64,000 nt of DNA from Streptomyces sp. CB02414 (GTDB taxonomy: Bacteria > Actinomycetota > Actinomycetes > Streptomycetales > Streptomycetaceae). Shown piece after piece: positions 8,199-17,135 of the stretch. The DNA lies in the NCBI RefSeq assembly GCF_001905385.1, contig NZ_LIPF01000005.1, positions 372,001 through 436,000 of the forward strand, written 5' to 3'. Made by a program: the position numbers and the translations under genes. The notes beneath the pieces are model-generated. The model saw nothing but the letters and a program-made list of their open reading frames with translations, was not told where the DNA came from and ran no database searches. Numbering within the stretch: the first letter of the stretch is position 1; every line of letters starts with the position of its first letter.

Positions 8199-9281
8199 AT
8201 GCGCAAGCAGTCCCTGAGCCGCACCTGCGCGGCCCTCGCCGCCGTCACCTCCCTCGCCCTGGCCGCCACCGCCTGCGGCGGCACCACCAAGGAGGACGTC
8301 GAGAACGAAGACGCCTCCGCCGCCACCGCCGGCAAGGCCGACCCGGACGCCCCCACGAAGAAGGGCCTGACCGTCGGCTTCCTGCCCAAGCAGGTCAACA
8401 ACCCGTACTTCACCGTCGCCGACAAGGGCGGCGAGAAGGCCCTGAAGGAACTGGGCTCCGGCTACAAGGAGGTCGGCCCCTCCAGCGGCACCGACACCGC
8501 CGGCCAGGTCTCCTACGTCAACACGCTCACCCAGCAGCAGGTCGACGCCATGGCCGTCTCCGCACAGGACCCGGGCGCCCTGTGCACCGCCCTCAAGCAG
8601 GCCATGAAGAACGGCATCAAGGTCGTCACCTACGACTCCGACACCAATCCGGAGTGCCGCAACGCCTTCGTCTCCCAGGCGTCCGCCGAGGACCTCGGCC
8701 GCACCCAGGTGCGGTTGCTCGCCGAGCAGATCGGCAACAAGGGCGAGATCGCGATCCTCTCCGCCGCGCAGACCGCGACGAACCAGAACGCCTGGATCGA
8801 GATCATGAAGGACGAGCTGAAGGACCCGAAGTACAAGGACGTCGAGCTGGTCGAGGTCGCCTACGGCGACGACGACGCCCAGAAGTCCTTCCAGCAGACC
8901 CAGGGCCTGCTCCAGGAGTACCCCGACCTGAAGGGGATCATCTCCCCGACCACCGTCGGCATCAAGGCCGCCGCCCAGTACCTGTCCGGCTCCAAGTACA
9001 AGGGCAAGGTCAAGCTGACCGGCCTCGGCACCCCCAACGACATGCGCAAGTACGTCAAGAACGGCACCGTCGAGGCGTTCGAGCTCTGGGACCCGGCGAG
9101 GCTCGGCGAACTCGCCGCGCGCACCGCCGTCGCCCTGGTCTCCGGGCAGATCACCGGCAAGGAGGGGGAGACCTTCCAGGCCGGTGCGATGGGCGAGTAC
9201 ACCATCGGTGCGGACGGCGTGATCAACCTCGGCGAGCCGACCGTGTTCAACGCCGGGAACATCGACCAGTACGACTTCTGA
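8199..9281 (+). CDS. rhaS: Rhamnose-binding lipoprotein of ABC importer
   Basis: The 360-residue protein is the extracellular solute receptor of the importer. A basic N terminus and hydrophobic stretch end in the lipobox LAATAC, with Cys26 as the lipidated residue, followed by an Asp/Glu/Ala-rich linker. The rest matches the periplasmic-binding-protein type I fold used by RbsB-like receptors, with segments such as GFLPKQVNNPYF near the start of the mature domain and QGLLQEYPDLKGIISP later. AAGGA precedes the ATG. It follows rhaQ by 25 bp in the same operon. Confidence 0.9.
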   Translation: MRKQSLSRTCAALAAVTSLALAATACGGTTKEDVENEDASAATAGKADPDAPTKKGLTVGFLPKQVNNPYFTVADKGGEKALKELGSGYKEVGPSSGTDTAGQVSYVNTLTQQQVDAMAVSAQDPGALCTALKQAMKNGIKVVTYDSDTNPECRNAFVSQASAEDLGRTQVRLLAEQIGNKGEIAILSAAQTATNQNAWIEIMKDELKDPKYKDVELVEVAYGDDDAQKSFQQTQGLLQEYPDLKGIISPTTVGIKAAAQYLSGSKYKGKVKLTGLGTPNDMRKYVKNGTVEAFELWDPARLGELAARTAVALVSGQITGKEGETFQAGAMGEYTIGADGVINLGEPTVFNAGNIDQYDF

Positions 9282-9328
9282 CCCGCACCTTCTTCCGACC
9301 ACACGTTGCGACCCGAGGGCGGTACTTC

Positions 9329-9649
9329 ATGCGGCGCGTCTGTTTCCTGCTCAAGGTCCGACAGGACCGCGTCGCGGAGTACCGCGAACGCCACGCCGCG
9401 GTGTGGCCCGAGATGTGCGAGGCACTGAGGGCCACCGGCTGGCACAACTACTCGCTCTTCCTGCGCGACGACGGCCTGCTCGTCGGCTACCTGGAGACCG
9501 AGGACTTCGCCGCCGCCCGGGCCGGCATGGAGGCCACCGAGGTCAACGCCCGCTGGCAGGCCGAGATGGGCCCGCTCTTCGAGTCCCTCGACGGGGCCCG
9601 TCCCGACGAGGCGATGAAACCGCTCACCGAGGTGTTCCACCTCGCCTGA
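9329..9649 (+). CDS. rhaM: L-rhamnose mutarotase
   Basis: The protein interconverts the alpha and beta anomers of L-rhamnose so that the isomerase is not limited by spontaneous mutarotation. At 106 residues it has the normal family length and conserved features: an N-terminal FLLKVR strand, the RHAAVWPEM segment with the catalytic His, GWHNYSLFL, and a Trp-containing helix NARWQAEMGPLF. The ATG at 9329 was chosen because the rest of the longer in-frame reading is a shadow of rhaS. It lies 47 bp after rhaS and probably shares its transcript. Confidence 0.92.
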   Translation: MRRVCFLLKVRQDRVAEYRERHAAVWPEMCEALRATGWHNYSLFLRDDGLLVGYLETEDFAAARAGMEATEVNARWQAEMGPLFESLDGARPDEAMKPLTEVFHLA

Positions 9650-9785
9650 CGCCCGGCTTCGGCCAGGAGCCGCCCGTCCGGACGGCGGAGGTCTTCCGAG
9701 GACGGCGCGGGTAATGTGAAGGTCATCCGGCCGCCCGCGTCCCTGGGTGCGTTTCCCCCGGCCCGACCCTGGAGGTCCCTGCTCG

Positions 9786-10811
9786 ATGGCCCATTCGGTG
9801 GGTATCAAGGACGTCGCCCGCGCCGCCGGAGTATCCGTGGGCACGGTCTCCAACGTCATCAACCGCCCCGACACCGTCGCGACCGAGACCCGCGCGCGCG
9901 TGCTGTCCGCGATCGACCGGCTCGGCTACGTCCGCAGCGAGTCCGCCCGCCAGCTGCGGGCGGGCCGCAGCCGGATCATGGGGCTGCTCGTCCTGGACAT
10001 GGGCAACCCGTTCTTCGTCGACGTAGCGCGCGGCGCCGAGCGGGCCGCCCGCGACGCCGGGCTCGGCGTGATGGTCTGCAACAGCGCCCAGAACCCGGGG
10101 GAGGAGGCCGAGTACCTCTCGCTCTTCGCGGAGCAGCGGGTGCGGGGCGTCCTGCTCACCCCGGCCGACGCCACCGGCCGCAACATCGAGGGCTTCCGGC
10201 GCCACAACATCCCCTTCGTGCTGGTCGACCGGGTCGCCGAGGGCACCACCGAGTGCTCGGTCTCCGTGGACGACGTCGCGGGCGGCGCGCTCGCGGTGCG
10301 TCACCTGGTGGACGCCGGCCACCGCTCCGTGGCGTACGTCAGCGGACCGCCCGGCCTCAACCAGGTCCGCGACCGGCGCACCGGCGCCCTGGCCGCCCTC
10401 GCCGAGGCCGGCCTCGGGCCCGGCGCCCTGCGCGAGCTTCCCACCGAACGCCTCGACGTCGCCGCCGGCCGGGACGCCGGCGCCCGCCTGCTCGGCCTCG
10501 CCGACCGGCCCACCGCCGTCTTCTGCGCCAACGACCTGCTCGCCCTCGGCGTCCTCCAGGCCCTGTACGCCGCGGGCGTCGGCGTCCCCGACGACCTGGC
10601 GATCGTCGGCTACGACGACATCGAGTTCGCCGCCGCCGCGGCCGTCCCGCTCACCTCCGTGCGCCAGCCCGCCGTGACCATGGGCGCCATGGCCGCCGAA
10701 CTGCTCCTGGAGGAGACGGAGCTGGCGGGTACGGACCGCACCCACGCGCACCGCCGTGTGGTGCTCCAGCCGGAACTGGTCGTGCGGCGCTCCAGTCTCG
10801 CCGCCCGCTGA
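9786..10811 (+). CDS. rhaR: LacI-family repressor, probable rhamnose regulator
   Basis: The 341-residue regulator has an N-terminal helix-turn-helix typical of LacI/GalR (IKDVARAAGVSVGTVSNVIN from residue 6), a hinge helix around ARQLRAGRS, and a periplasmic-binding-protein-like effector domain containing the CANDLLALG and GYDDIEFA motifs. The ATG at 9786 lies ten bases after GGAGG. It directly follows the mutarotase gene. The two TGAAA-NN-TTTCA operators in the divergent rha promoter region are of the class LacI proteins bind. The name and the target assignment are inferred from that context. Confidence 0.82.
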   Translation: MAHSVGIKDVARAAGVSVGTVSNVINRPDTVATETRARVLSAIDRLGYVRSESARQLRAGRSRIMGLLVLDMGNPFFVDVARGAERAARDAGLGVMVCNSAQNPGEEAEYLSLFAEQRVRGVLLTPADATGRNIEGFRRHNIPFVLVDRVAEGTTECSVSVDDVAGGALAVRHLVDAGHRSVAYVSGPPGLNQVRDRRTGALAALAEAGLGPGALRELPTERLDVAAGRDAGARLLGLADRPTAVFCANDLLALGVLQALYAAGVGVPDDLAIVGYDDIEFAAAAAVPLTSVRQPAVTMGAMAAELLLEETELAGTDRTHAHRRVVLQPELVVRRSSLAAR

Positions 10812-10830
10812 CCGTCGCCACTGACCGTCC

Positions 10831-10885
10831 GTTCAGCACGAATGCCGGTCCCGGGGGTCGGGCCCCGCAAGGACGTGTGCTGAAC
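10831..10885. terminator. Inverted repeat after the LacI gene, likely terminator
   Basis: GTTCAGCAC (10831-10839) pairs perfectly with GTGCTGAAC (10877-10885). The intervening 37 bases contain a further small GGGG/CCCC hairpin. It lies 20 bp after the regulator gene and ends 67 bp before the next start. There is no T tract, which is usual for Streptomyces terminators. An operator for the downstream peptidase is the alternative. Confidence 0.4.
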
Positions 10886-10952
10886 TGGGACACGGCCGAA
10901 AGATCCGTTCGTACGGTCCGACCGTGCGATCCGTCCGTCCCGGGAGCCCCCG

Positions 10953-12257
10953 TTGAGCGTCAGCTACCGCCAGCCCGGCGTCGTCCTCACCGACCGCCGA
11001 TTCACCGTGCCCCTCGACCACGCCGACCCCGGCGGGGAGACGATCGAGCTGTACGCCCGCGAGGCCGTGGCGAGCGACAAGGCGCACCGGGCCGACCTGC
11101 CGTGGCTGGTGTACCTCCAGGGCGGTCCCGGCTTCGGGGCGAACCGTTTCATCGGCCGTCCCGCCTGGCTCGGCCGCGCCCTGAAGGAGTACCGCGTCCT
11201 CCTCCTCGACCAGCGCGGCACCGGCGCCTCCACCCCGGCCAACCGCCAGACGCTCCCGCTGCGCGGCGGCCCCGCCGAGCAGGCCGACTACCTCACCCAC
11301 TTCCGCGCCGACGCCATCGTCCGCGACTGCGAGACCATCCGCCCGCAGATCACCGGCGGCGCCCCCTGGACCGTCCTCGGCCAGAGCTTCGGCGGCTTCT
11401 GCACCGTCGCCTACCTGTCGCTCGCCCCCGAGGGCCTGAGCACCGCCCTGATCACCGGCGGCCTGCCCTCCCTCGACGCCCACGCCGACGACGTCTACCG
11501 GGCCGCCTACCCCCGCATCGAGCGCAAGGTCGCCGCGCACTACGCCCGCTACCCCCAGGACGTCGAGCGGGCCCGCCGCATCGCCGACCACCTGCTCACC
11601 CACGAGGTCGTGCTGCCGAACGGCTACCGGCTCACCGTGGAGGCCTTCCAGTCCCTCGGCATCCTCCTCGGCGGCAGCGAGGGCAGCCACCGCCTGCACT
11701 TCCTCCTGGAGGACGCCTTCGTCCGCACCCCGCGCGGACACGAGCTGTCCGACGCCTTCCAGGAGGAGGCGCAGTCCCTGCTCTCGTACGCGGGCCACCC
11801 GCTGTACGCCCTCGTCCACGAGGCCATCTACGGCCAGGACGCGCGCCCCACGAACTGGTCGGCCGAGCGCGTCCGCGCCGAGTTCCCGCGGTTCGACGCC
11901 GCCAAGGCCCTCGCGGGCGACGAACCGCTGCTGTTCACCGGCGAGTCGGTCCACCCCTGGATGTTCGACTGCGACCCGGCGCTGCGCCCGCTGCGCGAGA
12001 CCGCGGAACTGCTCGCCGCCCGCACCGACTGGACCCCGCTCTACGACCCCGCCCGCCTCGCCGCCAACGAGGTGCCGGCCGCCGCGGCCGTCTACCACGA
12101 CGACATGTACGTCGACACCGCCCACGCGCTGACCACCGCCCGCGCGATCCGCGGCCTGCGCACCTGGGTCACCGACGAGTTCGAGCACGACGGGGTCCGG
12201 GCCGGCGGTCCCCGCGTCCTGGACCGGCTGCTCGCCCTCGCCCGCGACGAGGCCTGA
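10953..12257 (+). CDS. Proline-iminopeptidase-like alpha/beta hydrolase (S33)
   Basis: The 434-residue protein has an alpha/beta-hydrolase core of the S33 peptidase type. It shows the oxyanion-hole motif QGGPG (56-60), the DQRGTG block (86-91) and the nucleophile elbow GQSFGG with Ser145. A cap domain follows, and an Asp/His pair near the C terminus would complete the triad. No signal peptide is visible, so it should act in the cytoplasm on N-terminal proline or other small peptides. The start is TTG at 10953 behind CGGGAG. It appears to be a single-gene unit. Confidence 0.82.
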   Translation: MSVSYRQPGVVLTDRRFTVPLDHADPGGETIELYAREAVASDKAHRADLPWLVYLQGGPGFGANRFIGRPAWLGRALKEYRVLLLDQRGTGASTPANRQTLPLRGGPAEQADYLTHFRADAIVRDCETIRPQITGGAPWTVLGQSFGGFCTVAYLSLAPEGLSTALITGGLPSLDAHADDVYRAAYPRIERKVAAHYARYPQDVERARRIADHLLTHEVVLPNGYRLTVEAFQSLGILLGGSEGSHRLHFLLEDAFVRTPRGHELSDAFQEEAQSLLSYAGHPLYALVHEAIYGQDARPTNWSAERVRAEFPRFDAAKALAGDEPLLFTGESVHPWMFDCDPALRPLRETAELLAARTDWTPLYDPARLAANEVPAAAAVYHDDMYVDTAHALTTARAIRGLRTWVTDEFEHDGVRAGGPRVLDRLLALARDEA

Positions 12258-12314
12258 ACGGCGACGCGTTCGAATTCCGGGTGGGATGCCGGCGGCACGG
12301 GTTAGTGTGCGGGC

Positions 12315-13058
12315 ATGACGGAGCCGACGAGCACGCGACTGGAGCCCATGCCCGGCGACTGGCGGCGCGCCCTGGCCGTCGTCGCCCACCCGGACGACCT
12401 GGAGTACGGCTGCTCGGCGGCGATCGCGGCCTGGACCGACGAGGGCCGCGAGGTCGCCTACGTCCTCGCGACCCGGGGCGAGGCGGGCATCGACACCCTG
12501 GCGCCCGCCGAGTGCGGCCCGCTGCGGGAGCGCGAGCAGCGGGCGAGCGCGGCCGTCGTCGGGGTGAGCGAGGTGGAGTTCCTCGGTCACCGGGACGGCG
12601 TGATCGAGTACGGCACCGCGCTGCGGCGGGACATCGCCGCGGCCATCCGCCGGCACCGTCCCGAGCTGGTCATCACCCTCAACCACCGCGACACCTGGGG
12701 CGGCGTCGCCTGGAACACTCCGGACCACGTGGCCGTCGGGCGCGCCACCCTCGACGCGGCGGGCGACGCGGGCAACCGGTGGATCTTCCCGGAGCTGACC
12801 GAGCGGGGGCTCGAACCCTGGGACGGCGTGCGCTGGGTCGCGGTCGCCGGTTCCTCCTCGCCCACGCACGCCGTGGACGCCACCCCGGGACTGGAGCGCG
12901 CGGTCCGTTCCCTCCTGGAACACCGCACCTACATCGAGGCGCTGACCGACGAGGACCCGGAGACGTACGTGCGCGGCTTCCTGGTCGGTTTCGCCCAGTC
13001 CGCGGGGGAGCGGTTCGGCGGCAAGCCCGCGGTGACCTTCGAAGTCTTCGGCCGGTAG
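12315..13058 (+). CDS. PIG-L family deacetylase
   Basis: The 247-residue protein belongs to the LmbE/PIG-L zinc-dependent N-deacetylases, which act on N-acetylglucosaminyl-type substrates. The zinc motif AHPDDLE lies at residues 24-30, and the distal metal ligand lies in the NTPDHVAVG segment. Family members include MshB of mycothiol synthesis, but this copy is not next to thiol genes and its substrate cannot be named. The ATG at 12315 sits six bases after TAGTGT, the spacing expected of a leaderless transcript. The gene is followed three bases later by a sigma factor gene, so the two are probably co-transcribed. Confidence 0.82.
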   Translation: MTEPTSTRLEPMPGDWRRALAVVAHPDDLEYGCSAAIAAWTDEGREVAYVLATRGEAGIDTLAPAECGPLREREQRASAAVVGVSEVEFLGHRDGVIEYGTALRRDIAAAIRRHRPELVITLNHRDTWGGVAWNTPDHVAVGRATLDAAGDAGNRWIFPELTERGLEPWDGVRWVAVAGSSSPTHAVDATPGLERAVRSLLEHRTYIEALTDEDPETYVRGFLVGFAQSAGERFGGKPAVTFEVFGR

Positions 13059-13061
13059 CGC

Positions 13062-13988
13062 ATGACGGGGGAGTACGTGGCGGGGGAGCAGGGGGACCGG
13101 CGGCTGGCGGAGCGGTTCGAGGAGCACCGCGGGCAGCTGAAGGCGGTGGCCTACCGCATGCTCGGCTCACTGAGCGAGGCGGAGGACGCCGTCCAGGAGG
13201 CCTGGCTGCGGCTCGACCGCGCCGGCGCCGACGGCATCGGGAACCTCGGCGCCTGGCTGACCACGGTGACCGGCCGGGTCTGCCTGGACCTGCTGCGCTC
13301 ACGCACCGCGCGGCGCGAGGAGCCGATGACCGAGGGCTTCGACACCTTCGTCCCCGATCCCGTGCTGCGGGCGCTGCCGCAGGGCGATCCGGAGGAGGCC
13401 GCCCTGCACACCGACTCGGTCGGGGTGGCCCTGCTGGTCGTGCTGGAGGCCCTGGAACCCGCCGAGCGGCTGGCGTTCGTGCTGCACGACATGTTCGCCG
13501 TGCCCTTCGACGACATCGCGCCGATCCTGGAGCGCAGCCCGGCCGCCACCCGGCAGCTGGCCAGCCGGGCCCGCCGCCGGGTCCGGGACGCCACCCCGGT
13601 GGCCGACCCCGACCTCGGCAGGCAGCGCCGGGCGGTCGAGGCGTTCCTGGCCGCGAGCCGCGCCGGGGACTTCGAGGCGCTGCTGTCCGTCCTCCACCCG
13701 GACGTGGTGCTGCGGGCCGACGCCGGAGCACTGGCCTCGGGTGTCGCGGCGTCGAAGGTGCTGCGCGGGGCCCGGACGGTCGCCACCGGGGCGTTCCACT
13801 TCCGGCACCTCGCCGGGTTCGCCCGCCTCGCCCTGGTCAACGGCGCGGTCGGCACCGTCGCCGTGGTCGAGGGACGCCCACGGTCGGTCACCTACGTCAC
13901 CGTCGCCGACGGCCTGATCACCGGCATGTACATCCTGGCCGACCCGGACCGGCTGGCCGGCCTGGACGTGTCCGGCCTGCAGACCTGA
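13062..13988 (+). CDS. ECF sigma factor with C-terminal SnoaL-like domain (SigJ/ECF41-like)
   Basis: The 308-residue protein has sigma region 2 (YRMLGSLSEAEDAVQEAWLR near 28-47) and region 4 (an extended HTH around LEALEPAERLAFVLHDMF to RSPAATRQLASRARRRV). These are followed by about 110 residues of NTF2/SnoaL-like fold, the architecture of SigJ and ECF41 sigma factors. In that family the extra domain regulates activity in place of a separate anti-sigma factor, and none is adjacent here. It is three bases downstream of the PIG-L gene, making that enzyme a possible target or partner. A GTG five codons in is an alternative start. Confidence 0.85.
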   Translation: MTGEYVAGEQGDRRLAERFEEHRGQLKAVAYRMLGSLSEAEDAVQEAWLRLDRAGADGIGNLGAWLTTVTGRVCLDLLRSRTARREEPMTEGFDTFVPDPVLRALPQGDPEEAALHTDSVGVALLVVLEALEPAERLAFVLHDMFAVPFDDIAPILERSPAATRQLASRARRRVRDATPVADPDLGRQRRAVEAFLAASRAGDFEALLSVLHPDVVLRADAGALASGVAASKVLRGARTVATGAFHFRHLAGFARLALVNGAVGTVAVVEGRPRSVTYVTVADGLITGMYILADPDRLAGLDVSGLQT

Positions 13989-14041
13989 CCGGACTGGACC
14001 GGGGCGGGGGTCGAAGTCCATCGGCCCGTATGCTCGACGTC

Positions 14042-14872
14042 ATGCGAGAACACACGGCTGACCAGGCGGAACTGCGCGGCGACTGCGAGCGGTGCTTCGG
14101 TCTGTGCTGCGTGGCGCTGCCCTTCTCCCGGTCTGCCGACTTCGCGGTCGACAAGGAGGCCGGCAAGCCCTGCGCCAACCTCCGGGACGACCACCGCTGC
14201 GGCATCCACGCACGGCTGCGGCAGAGCGGCTTCTCCGGCTGCACGGTCTATGACTGCTTCGGCGCCGGGCAGCGCGTCTCGCAGGTCACCTTCGGCGGCC
14301 GGGACTGGCGCGGCGGACCGCCGGAGCACAGCCGCCGTATGTTCGACGTGTTCCCGGTCGTCCGCCAGCTGCACGAGCTGCTCTGGTACCTGACCGAGGC
14401 GCTGGCCCTGCCCGCGGTCCGCCCGGTCCACGCCGACCTGCGCCGGGTCCTGGCGGACACCGAGCGGCTCGCCGAGGGGACGCCCGAGGAGCTGGCCGCC
14501 CTGGACGTGGCCGCGCACCGGCAGCGGGTCAACGTGCTCCTGCTGCGCAGCAGCGAACTGGCGCGGGCCGGCACGCGCGGCCGGAAGAAGAACCGCCGGG
14601 GTGCCGACCTGATGGGCGCCCGTCTCAAGGGCGCCGACCTCAGCGGCGCCGACCTGCGCGGCGCCTATCTCATCGCCGCCGACCTCACCGGCGCGGACCT
14701 GCGGGGCGCCGATCTGATCGGCGCGGACCTGCGCGACGCGGACCTGACGGACGCCGACCTCACGGGCGCCTTCTTCCTGACCCAGCCGCAGCTCACCGCG
14801 GCCCGGGGCAGCGCCGGCACCAGGCTGCCGGACTCAGTCACCCACCCCGCGCACTGGACAGCGGGAAGCTGA
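14042..14872 (+). CDS. Cys-rich/pentapeptide-repeat protein
   Basis: The N-terminal 100 residues of this 276-residue protein contain a cluster of cysteines and histidines (CERCFGLCC, CANLRDDHRCGIH, CTVYDCFG) resembling a YkgJ-like metal- or Fe-S-binding region. The C terminus holds about ten consecutive pentapeptide repeats of the A(D/N)LxG type (residues 187-241), which form a right-handed quadrilateral beta helix. No enzyme activity can be assigned. An ATG at 14030 is in frame, but the ATG at 14042 has TATGCT at leaderless spacing. Its 3' end overlaps the convergent P450 gene by 39 bp. Confidence 0.72.
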   Translation: MREHTADQAELRGDCERCFGLCCVALPFSRSADFAVDKEAGKPCANLRDDHRCGIHARLRQSGFSGCTVYDCFGAGQRVSQVTFGGRDWRGGPPEHSRRMFDVFPVVRQLHELLWYLTEALALPAVRPVHADLRRVLADTERLAEGTPEELAALDVAAHRQRVNVLLLRSSELARAGTRGRKKNRRGADLMGARLKGADLSGADLRGAYLIAADLTGADLRGADLIGADLRDADLTDADLTGAFFLTQPQLTAARGSAGTRLPDSVTHPAHWTAGS

Positions 14873-16381
14873 CGCGGCGTCCTCGGGAGCGGACGTGCCC
14901 TCCGGTGCCGCGGCGGGCCCACCGGGCGCGGACCGCCGCTCCAGGCGGAGCCGCAGTCCCTCCGGCATCAGCGTCAGCCGCTCGGTCACCCGCAGCCGGT
15001 AGCCCGGCTCCGGCCGCAGCTCGTAGCGGCGCAGCAGCAGACCGAGGACCAGCGTCGCCTCGTGCAGCGCGAACTGCCGCCCGATGCAGGCCCGCGCGCC
15101 CGTGCCGAACGGCTTGTAGGTGTGGGGGGCACGCGCCCGTACGGCCTTGGCGTCGAAGCGGTCGGGATCGAACCGTTCGGCGTCCGGCCCCCACACCTCG
15201 GGGTCGCGGTGCAGCATGCCGGTCAGCACCAGCGCCCAGGCCCCGCGCCGCATCGGGTGGGTGCCGTCCAGCACCGTGTCCCGGCGGGCCTCCCGCGCGA
15301 AGGCGGGCGCGGTGGGCCACAGCCGCAGCGACTCGTCCAGCACCCGGCGCACGTAGCGCAGCTTGGCCACCTGCTCGTAGCCGGGCGCCCCGGTGTCGCC
15401 CCAGACCCGGTCGACCTCGGCGCGGGCCCGGGCCGCCACCTCGGGGTGCCGGGCGAGGTAGTGCAGGGCGAAGGAGAGCGCGCCCGAGGTCGTCTCGTGC
15501 CCGGCGACCAGGAAGGTGATGACCTGGCGGCGGACGTTCTGCGCCGACAGCCGCTCGCCCGTCTGAGGGTGGGCCGTCTCCAGCATCCGGTCGAGCAGGT
15601 CGCCCGTGCCGCTCCCGCCGGCGGTCCGGCGGGCGCGTATCAGGTCGTCGACCGTGCGGTTGAGGTAGGCGATGTCGGCGCTGTTGCGGCGGCTCGCGGC
15701 GCGCAGCAGCCACGGGGCCAGCGGCGCGGGCACCGTGTTCAGGCGCTGCGCGTAGCTGAGCGTGCCGACCATCGCGCTCACGAAGGGATGCGGGCGGGAG
15801 CGCTCGAAGGAACCGAAGTCGTGCCCGAACCCGGTGCGCGCGATCGTCTCCAGCGTCAGTTTGGTCATGTCCCCCGGCACGTCCACCGGCCGGCCCTCCG
15901 CCAGGGCCCGGTCCCAGTGCCCGGTGAGCCGCGCGGCCACGTCCAGCATCATCACGTGGTAGCCCGCCATGGCCTCCCGGCTGAACCCGGGGGCCAGCAC
16001 GTCGTGCGCGAGCTGCCAGTTGGACTCGTGGTTGAACGCCGTGAACAGTCCGTCCCCGGCGACGGGCCGCAGGTTGGCCACGCCCAGGCCCACGTGCTTG
16101 GCGAAGCGCGTCTCGTCCGCCAGGTCGGCGGCGAGCGCGGCACCCCACACGAACACGAACTCCTTGCCGAAGGCCCGCCGCCGGAAGATCGGCCCCAGCC
16201 GCCGGGCGTACCGCAGCGAGTCCTGCATCGGGGTGCTCCGGCTCGCCCCGACCACGTCCCCGAGCAACGGGAGCCGGTAGGGCGGGCGCGGGATGCGGTG
16301 CAGCTCGGGCCAGCCCAGCTCGGCGCTGCGGAATCCCCTCGGAAGTCCGTCCGGTGCCAGTCGTTCCGTCGTCCGAGCCAT
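14834..16381 (-). CDS. Cytochrome P450, CYP102B-like haem domain
   Basis: The 515-residue monooxygenase has the I-helix motif AGHETT (293-298), the K-helix ESLR (350-353), the PERF-like ERFDPDRF and the haem-thiolate loop FGTGARACIG with Cys432. The N terminus (IPRPPYRLPLLGD) and overall sequence look like the haem domain of CYP102 fatty-acid hydroxylases. The C terminus stops after the haem domain, so no fused reductase is present. This matches CYP102B1 of S. coelicolor as I recall it. It is divergent from a TetR gene, which probably controls it. GGGAG precedes the ATG. Confidence 0.85.
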   Translation of the reverse strand: MARTTERLAPDGLPRGFRSAELGWPELHRIPRPPYRLPLLGDVVGASRSTPMQDSLRYARRLGPIFRRRAFGKEFVFVWGAALAADLADETRFAKHVGLGVANLRPVAGDGLFTAFNHESNWQLAHDVLAPGFSREAMAGYHVMMLDVAARLTGHWDRALAEGRPVDVPGDMTKLTLETIARTGFGHDFGSFERSRPHPFVSAMVGTLSYAQRLNTVPAPLAPWLLRAASRRNSADIAYLNRTVDDLIRARRTAGGSGTGDLLDRMLETAHPQTGERLSAQNVRRQVITFLVAGHETTSGALSFALHYLARHPEVAARARAEVDRVWGDTGAPGYEQVAKLRYVRRVLDESLRLWPTAPAFAREARRDTVLDGTHPMRRGAWALVLTGMLHRDPEVWGPDAERFDPDRFDAKAVRARAPHTYKPFGTGARACIGRQFALHEATLVLGLLLRRYELRPEPGYRLRVTERLTLMPEGLRLRLERRSAPGGPAAAPEGTSAPEDAASASRCPVRGVGD

Positions 16382-16393
16382 GACGCAATCTCC

Positions 16394-16490
16394 CTTGACG
16401 CAGCGGCGTGTTGCACGTGCCGGGCAAGCGTGTTGTACATGGATTCAATAACGTGGCTCAGTCTCGACCCGTTGTTGAACCGGCGTCAAG
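16394..16490. promoter_or_regulatory. Divergent P450/TetR control region with symmetric 8-mers
   Basis: The 122-bp divergent region carries CTTGACGC (16394-16401) and its exact inverse GCGTCAAG (16483-16490), each 13 bp from the nearer start codon. TAAGGT (16491-16496) sits at leaderless spacing before the tetR ATG. These are plausible half-sites for the regulator or paired promoter elements; only the symmetry is directly visible. Confidence 0.35.
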
Positions 16491-16503
16491 TAAGGTGCGG
16501 GGC

Positions 16504-17112
16504 ATGGCCGCGAACCAGGGCGAGCGCACCCGCCGCAGGCTCAGTACCGGGGAGCGCCGGGAGCAGTTGCTCTCGGTGGGCGCGCGGCTGTTCTCGGAGA
16601 GCCCCTACGACGACGTGTGGATCGAGCGGGTCGCCGAGATCGCCGGGGTCTCGCGCGGGCTGCTGTACCACTACTTCCCGAACAAGCGGGACTTCTTCGC
16701 GGCGGTCGTCGAGCGCGAGAGCGGGCGGATGCTGCGGATGACGGCCGCCGTTCCCGGTGTGCCGGTGCGGGAACAGCTCGCGGCGGGCCTCGACGCGTAC
16801 CTGGAGTACGTCCGGGCCCACGCGCACGGCTACCGAGCCTTCCACCGCGCCGACGCGACCGGGGACCAGGCGGTGCGCAGGGTCTACCGGCAGGCACTGG
16901 CCGCGCAGGAGCGGCAGATCCTCGCCGCCCTGGCCGCCGACCCGGAGTTCGGGCCGGCCTTCGGGGAACGGGCCGAGGTGCGGCTGGCGGTGCGGGGCTG
17001 GCTGGCGTTCACCACCGCCGTCTGCCTGGAGTGGCTGCGGGACCCGGGGCCGGCCCCGGAGCAGGTGCGTGACCTGTGTGCACGGGCCCTGCTGGGCGCC
17101 ATCGCGCCGTGA
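16504..17112 (+). CDS. TetR-family transcriptional regulator
   Basis: The 202-residue protein has an N-terminal TetR helix-turn-helix (VGARLFSESPYDDVWIERVA to SRGLLYHYFPNKRDFFAAV, about residues 24-68) and a helical ligand domain. The ATG at 16504 is preceded by TAAGGT at a spacing that suits a leaderless mRNA. In-frame sequence upstream lacks a ribosome binding site. It is transcribed away from the CYP102B-like P450, so it probably represses that gene in response to a fatty-acid or hydrophobic ligand. The ligand is inferred only from the neighbour. Confidence 0.85.
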   Translation: MAANQGERTRRRLSTGERREQLLSVGARLFSESPYDDVWIERVAEIAGVSRGLLYHYFPNKRDFFAAVVERESGRMLRMTAAVPGVPVREQLAAGLDAYLEYVRAHAHGYRAFHRADATGDQAVRRVYRQALAAQERQILAALAADPEFGPAFGERAEVRLAVRGWLAFTTAVCLEWLRDPGPAPEQVRDLCARALLGAIAP

Positions 17113-17135
17113 ACACCGCGTTGCCCGCGTCCTGG

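Noticed and set aside
9672..9690. Palindrome CCGTCCGGACGG after the mutarotase gene as a terminator
   Set aside because: The stem is only six base pairs with no loop, and GC palindromes of this size are common by chance at this composition.
12255..12300. A tRNA-like GTTCGAATTCC T-arm sequence
   Set aside because: No acceptor stem or anticodon arm can be folded around it; it is part of a short intergenic gap.
9716..14872. An open frame of 1718 codons running through the LacI, peptidase, PIG-L and sigma genes
   Set aside because: It is a GC-rich shadow: extremely Arg/Pro/Gly-rich with no domain until the last 276 codons, which are the real pentapeptide-repeat gene.
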